NCBI RefSeq assembly: GCF_001625215.2
Contig: NC_030383.2
Location: 8,010,779 to 8,074,778, forward strand
Origin: Daucus carota subsp. sativus
Taxonomy: Eukaryota > Streptophyta > Magnoliopsida > Apiales > Apiaceae
Length of the DNA stretch: 64,000 nucleotides
Direction: 5' to 3'
The stretch's first letter is position 1; each line of letters opens with the position of its first letter. Made by a program: the position numbers and the translations under genes. Positions 60,545-64,000 of the stretch are shown one piece after another. The notes beneath the pieces were generated by a model, which saw nothing but the letters and a program-made list of their open reading frames with translations, did not search any database and was not told where the DNA came from.

Positions 60545-63500
60545 ATGGCCGGAGAATTCGTGATTGCTGAGACTAATTACTGTGCCAGCCTCAACCCTGA
60601 TGATTGCTCTGATAGATTCCGAACTTGGGTTAGATTTCTTTCGAGGCAGAGTTTAGTCAGTACGGCACTGACTGCAGATATTCAAGTCAAGCTGCAACCT
60701 CTGTTTGACTTCTACTCAAATGCTGTCAACTCTACAACCCTGGAGAATTACAAGATAATAGGGGATTTACCTAACCGGAAGAGGATTGTAATCACTGTCG
60801 ATGATGTGAACCGGATCTTAGGACTTCCAAGGGACAATTTTGAGCCAGATCCCTCAGAGGATGAATTGAGACAGTTCTTTCAGGATATTCACTATCAGGG
60901 TCAGATTTTTCTCCCAAAGATGTCAAAGGGAAATCTGAAAGCTGAATGGGATGTGTTCTTTGACACTCTTGCCAAGGTGTTTGCTCCCACAAATAGAAAG
61001 AATTTTGGCAATATATCTTCAATGCTGCAGATCTTTGGATTCAGCATAGCCTATAACCGTCGAATCAATTTTGGGAAGATATTGCTAAGGGAGATTATCA
61101 GAAAGATGGGGTCTGTTTCTCAGAGATCAATTCAGAGGAATGACAAAGTTGAATGCTTCTACCCCAGATTCCTGATGTTGTTTATGAATGATAAAATGAA
61201 TGATGATGATAGGCACATGTACGTCGATTCTCCTGTTGTTCCTATTCAGAGGACTTGTGCCAAGATCCAAACTAGGCTGGTCAACAAGAAAAAGCATGAC
61301 AATGTACCACTGGTGGTGACTCCATTCATGCTCGAGCAATTCAGTGTTCCTTTTCAGCCTGTACAAGTTCCAGAACCTCTACAACAGCAACAATATCAAC
61401 CACAACAACAACAACAAGCTCAACCACAAGAACAACCGCAACAACAATCACCTCCTCACAACTATCAACCACTTCAACTACTCCAAGACTACCAATCATC
61501 CAGCCAATCCTCACATTACTCTCCCTACAACCCTCCTTACAATTCACCACAACAATCACCTCACCAATCATCATACAATTCTCCTCACCAATCTCAACAA
61601 CAATCCCCTCCACAATACAACTTCTTCCCAGACCAACAAGCCTCCATTCTTCCCTCTCAATCTGAACCAATACATTCACCTACACATACACATACCATTC
61701 CTCCACCACAATCCACTTCTCAGCCTCTGCCTGCTGATTCTGCTATCAATCCAGAGCTACAGGACTTCAGGACAGATTTACAGGTAGCTCAGGTACTTTC
61801 TAATCTCACTGATACCTTTAATATTGATATTGCAGATTTTGATTGTGATATTGGATTTGATTTCCAGACTCCCAGCATTGAACCTGTAAACACCCAGGTT
61901 CATAACCAAGCTGACGTTTTCGTTTCAACAACTGATTCTTCGTCAAACACATCAACCGACACTACTCATACACCAGTTGTTCGAAAGGTAGCCCAGAAAC
62001 GGAGTGGGAGTGCTATTTTGAGAGAACCCGCAGCTCTGTCTCATAAGAAGCAAAGGGTGGCAGAACCGGAGACAACTGCAGCCACATCCATTTCCTCCCA
62101 AAAGGATTTGGACACTGACATGGTAAATATACAGTCTCTAGATTCATTCTCTCCACAGAATGCGTTTATTGAAATTGGCCGTCCGACCGCGGTATCCTGT
62201 AAAGAGTCAAGCACACAACTAGCACTCACGCTAGTTGAACCTTTGTCTTTTAATTCTTCACTTAGAGAGAGCACAGATATTCAAAAATTGTCATATGAAA
62301 AACTCTCTGATCACTCTTTCTTTTTGGATCAGGCTATACTTGGCAACCTGCAAGTACAACAGCCTTTACAGGCATCTGAAGGACAATTTGTTCCTTCACA
62401 ACCTACAGTTCCATCTCAGGGAACTATGGTTGTCTATACAGGTACTGGTGACGGTGTGAAAACTACGAGTGAAATCAGGCAAACACCGAGCGAAACACAT
62501 GCACGAGAGGATAGTGAAAAATCTTTGAGTGTTCGTGAGGTGAGTGCACACACCAACACAGATCTGTTACAGGAACAAATGGCTGCTCTCAGGGCTGAGA
62601 TAGAAAGGTTGAATGCTGAAAATGCAAGATTCAGAAGTGGAGAGCTGGTGACTCTACAAGAAAAGGTTGTTGATCCATCATTCTCTTCCCTCAAACAGGA
62701 ATTAGATGCTCATGTCAAGGGTATTCACTCTAGGATGGACAAATTTGATACAACTCAGGAGCTCTGTCTGACGAAGCTTGACAACTTGGAGCAAACTTTG
62801 GCTCAAGTTGTTCAACACTTAAAGATCAATCCGTCAACATCTCAGTCTACTCCAGAGGATCCCTCAACTAAGGGGGAGAAAGATAAAGATGACAAAGATA
62901 AGGATGACAGCAATGCTGGTGCTGGTGACAGGAGTGATAAGGGCGGTGACAAGGGTGGTGATTCTGATAGGAGTGATAAGGGTGGAGAAGGAGCAAGTGG
63001 AAAGGATTCTTCTGCAGCTAGCAAATCCAAAGGCAAAATGCCTGAAACTGAGAACATCTTCACTAATCAGGATTATGACAATATTCCTGAAGATGTTGAT
63101 GATGATGATGCATTTGACTCTGCTTATTTTGAAGCTGAGGAAGAAGGTCGTTTCGAGGAAGACTTTCTTTTCAATGAAGATCAGTCTGTAGATCCTGAGC
63201 ACATGGAAAAGGTCAAGATGTTTAAAGCTCAACATGAAGCTAGCAAAGCAAAGCTTCAGGAACTGCAGAAACTGGTAGATGAGAAGAGGACAACTGATGA
63301 GTTGGTCAAGCTGGAGAAACAGAAACTGTGGGATGCTAAGTGCAAGGAAAAGAGAGAGGATATCTCCAGGAAAGTTGGTGAAAGCTGGGATATTGCAAGA
63401 CAAATCCTCTCTGGACCTCAAAGGGAACCTTTCAATGATGGTAAATTCAAATCCTTCATTTATGACCTGAGAGAGGCTAACCCTAATGAAGATATGTTTA

Positions 63501-64000
63501 TGCGTGCTCTTGCTCTCGAGTTAGAATATATAACTATTGGTGTCAAGAATCTTCTCAATGAATGGGAGATCATTATTTCTACTCAGAGAAACGGAACATT
63601 CAGGGTTTCAATTGATTTATTCAAGTTTCTATCTCTAACTGAAATCTGGGTGATTCGTAACAAGATCAGACGCAGCTCGAATCTGAATGAACTCCTACGT
63701 GACAGACTTATGGATTGTGCTATTCATAACAGTCCACAAGTTGTCAGAAAGCCTTACTGTGTCAAGTTCATTCACGAGAGAAAATTTGGAACCTTCTACC
63801 TGGACCACCAACATCTTCTTAAGTATGATGTTAGTCAGTTGGTTCTTGTATCTACAATTCTACGTACCAAGGGCTTCGCTACTAAGGCCAAAGCTGATGC
63901 TGATACTGAGATTGTAAACTACTGCACAAGGAGAAACATTCAACAATACTTCAGGAAGATGAAGTATATCAACCAATCTCAGCCAGCAGATTTCATCGAA
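60545..64000 (+). CDS. Third ORF of the Copia element (SIRE 'env-like' position), partial
   Basis: From ATG 60545 the frame is open for 1152 codons to the window edge, with no stop. Residues 1-260 look globular (VITVDDVNRILGLPRD, then NFGNISSMLQIFGFSI). Residues 270-380 are very Gln/Pro/Ser-rich. Residues 380-670 are low-complexity and Ser/Thr-rich. Around 680-760 is a likely coiled coil (LLQEQMAALRAEIERLNAEN). A Lys/Asp/Gly-rich acidic stretch follows (EKDKDDKDKDDSN), and a second globular region starts at about 965. I see no signal peptide or membrane segment, so the term 'envelope-like' reflects position only. The function is unknown. SIRE/Maximus elements often carry such an ORF. The long open frame suggests youth or selection. 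Confidence 0.85.
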   Translation, partial: MAGEFVIAETNYCASLNPDDCSDRFRTWVRFLSRQSLVSTALTADIQVKLQPLFDFYSNAVNSTTLENYKIIGDLPNRKRIVITVDDVNRILGLPRDNFEPDPSEDELRQFFQDIHYQGQIFLPKMSKGNLKAEWDVFFDTLAKVFAPTNRKNFGNISSMLQIFGFSIAYNRRINFGKILLREIIRKMGSVSQRSIQRNDKVECFYPRFLMLFMNDKMNDDDRHMYVDSPVVPIQRTCAKIQTRLVNKKKHDNVPLVVTPFMLEQFSVPFQPVQVPEPLQQQQYQPQQQQQAQPQEQPQQQSPPHNYQPLQLLQDYQSSSQSSHYSPYNPPYNSPQQSPHQSSYNSPHQSQQQSPPQYNFFPDQQASILPSQSEPIHSPTHTHTIPPPQSTSQPLPADSAINPELQDFRTDLQVAQVLSNLTDTFNIDIADFDCDIGFDFQTPSIEPVNTQVHNQADVFVSTTDSSSNTSTDTTHTPVVRKVAQKRSGSAILREPAALSHKKQRVAEPETTAATSISSQKDLDTDMVNIQSLDSFSPQNAFIEIGRPTAVSCKESSTQLALTLVEPLSFNSSLRESTDIQKLSYEKLSDHSFFLDQAILGNLQVQQPLQASEGQFVPSQPTVPSQGTMVVYTGTGDGVKTTSEIRQTPSETHAREDSEKSLSVREVSAHTNTDLLQEQMAALRAEIERLNAENARFRSGELVTLQEKVVDPSFSSLKQELDAHVKGIHSRMDKFDTTQELCLTKLDNLEQTLAQVVQHLKINPSTSQSTPEDPSTKGEKDKDDKDKDDSNAGAGDRSDKGGDKGGDSDRSDKGGEGASGKDSSAASKSKGKMPETENIFTNQDYDNIPEDVDDDDAFDSAYFEAEEEGRFEEDFLFNEDQSVDPEHMEKVKMFKAQHEASKAKLQELQKLVDEKRTTDELVKLEKQKLWDAKCKEKREDISRKVGESWDIARQILSGPQREPFNDGKFKSFIYDLREANPNEDMFMRALALELEYITIGVKNLLNEWEIIISTQRNGTFRVSIDLFKFLSLTEIWVIRNKIRRSSNLNELLRDRLMDCAIHNSPQVVRKPYCVKFIHERKFGTFYLDHQHLLKYDVSQLVLVSTILRTKGFATKAKADADTEIVNYCTRRNIQQYFRKMKYINQSQPADFIE
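61385..61680 (+). repeat. CAA-rich (polyglutamine) tract within the third Copia ORF
   Basis: Imperfect CAA/CAC/CCA repeats encode a Gln/Pro/Ser/His/Tyr-rich segment. The codon bias is strong and slippage-prone. Confidence 0.8.

Noticed and set aside
61341-61787. Val-rich minus-strand ORF and Asn/His-rich plus-strand ORF
   Set aside because: Both are alternate readings of the CAA-rich segment of the third Copia ORF.
62842-63421. Minus-strand ORFs with Leu/Ser/Phe-rich, membrane-like sequence
   Set aside because: Antisense reading of the acidic Lys/Asp region of the third ORF; hydrophobicity is an artefact of complementing GAT/AAG codons.

Overview
This is nuclear DNA from a flowering plant, most likely a eudicot. 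It is AT-rich, with long intergenic stretches and many short GT-AG introns. The gene families are plant ones: EXL-type GDSL lipases, an alpha-expansin, a class III peroxidase close to PER64, an Alba/RGG protein and an ATL-type RING-H2 protein. The transposon load is heavy (Copia, gag-only LTR, CACTA, hAT-like, Helitron and Stowaway elements). The species cannot be named from the sequence alone.

Layout. 1-8.7 kb: two tandem five-exon GDSL lipase genes (+), with a trace of a third copy at the left edge and a small Helitron. 9.8-10.7 kb: an hAT-like element made of short ACCGAA-type repeats. 11-12.6 kb: a UPF0496 gene (+). 13.5-17.1 kb: an Abitram/FAM206-like gene in six exons (-). 17.9-19.2 kb: a PER64-like peroxidase in four exons (-). 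20.2-34.2 kb: a tandem segmental duplication whose unit is an alpha-expansin plus an FAD monooxygenase. Both expansins are intact. One monooxygenase is intact (31.65-34.18 kb) and the other is a remnant (28.5-29.15 kb). The older-looking unit was inflated by two hAT-like elements, a CAGGSCC-ended element and a nearly pristine 3.67-kb gag-only LTR retrotransposon with 129-bp LTRs. 35.3-40.9 kb: an eight-exon Alba/RGG gene (-), with a Helitron in its last intron and a triplicated segment in its first intron that copies the splice donor. 41-46.5 kb: gene-poor, with a Stowaway MITE and an hAT-like element. 46.7-47.1 kb: an intronless ATL23-like RING-H2 gene. 47.5-48.3 kb: a second copy of the ACCGAA-type hAT-like element.

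48.8-64 kb is one large Copia retrotransposon of the SIRE/Maximus type. It has a 5' LTR, a tRNA-Met primer site, gag, and an uninterrupted protease-integrase-RT-RNase H ORF. Beyond pol, after a 1.3-kb spacer, lies a third ORF that stays open for 1152 codons to the window edge. Its gag is split by a 2945-bp CACTA element that carries a captured GAPDH exon. The most unusual signal is an array of AAGACAAT/ATTGTCTT dyads. It sits upstream of the TATA box in the LTR and again just upstream of the third ORF, next to TATA-like sequence, as if the ORF has its own LTR-like promoter.

Exon boundaries were set by GT-AG sites, codon phase and recalled family patterns. No alignment or database search was run.
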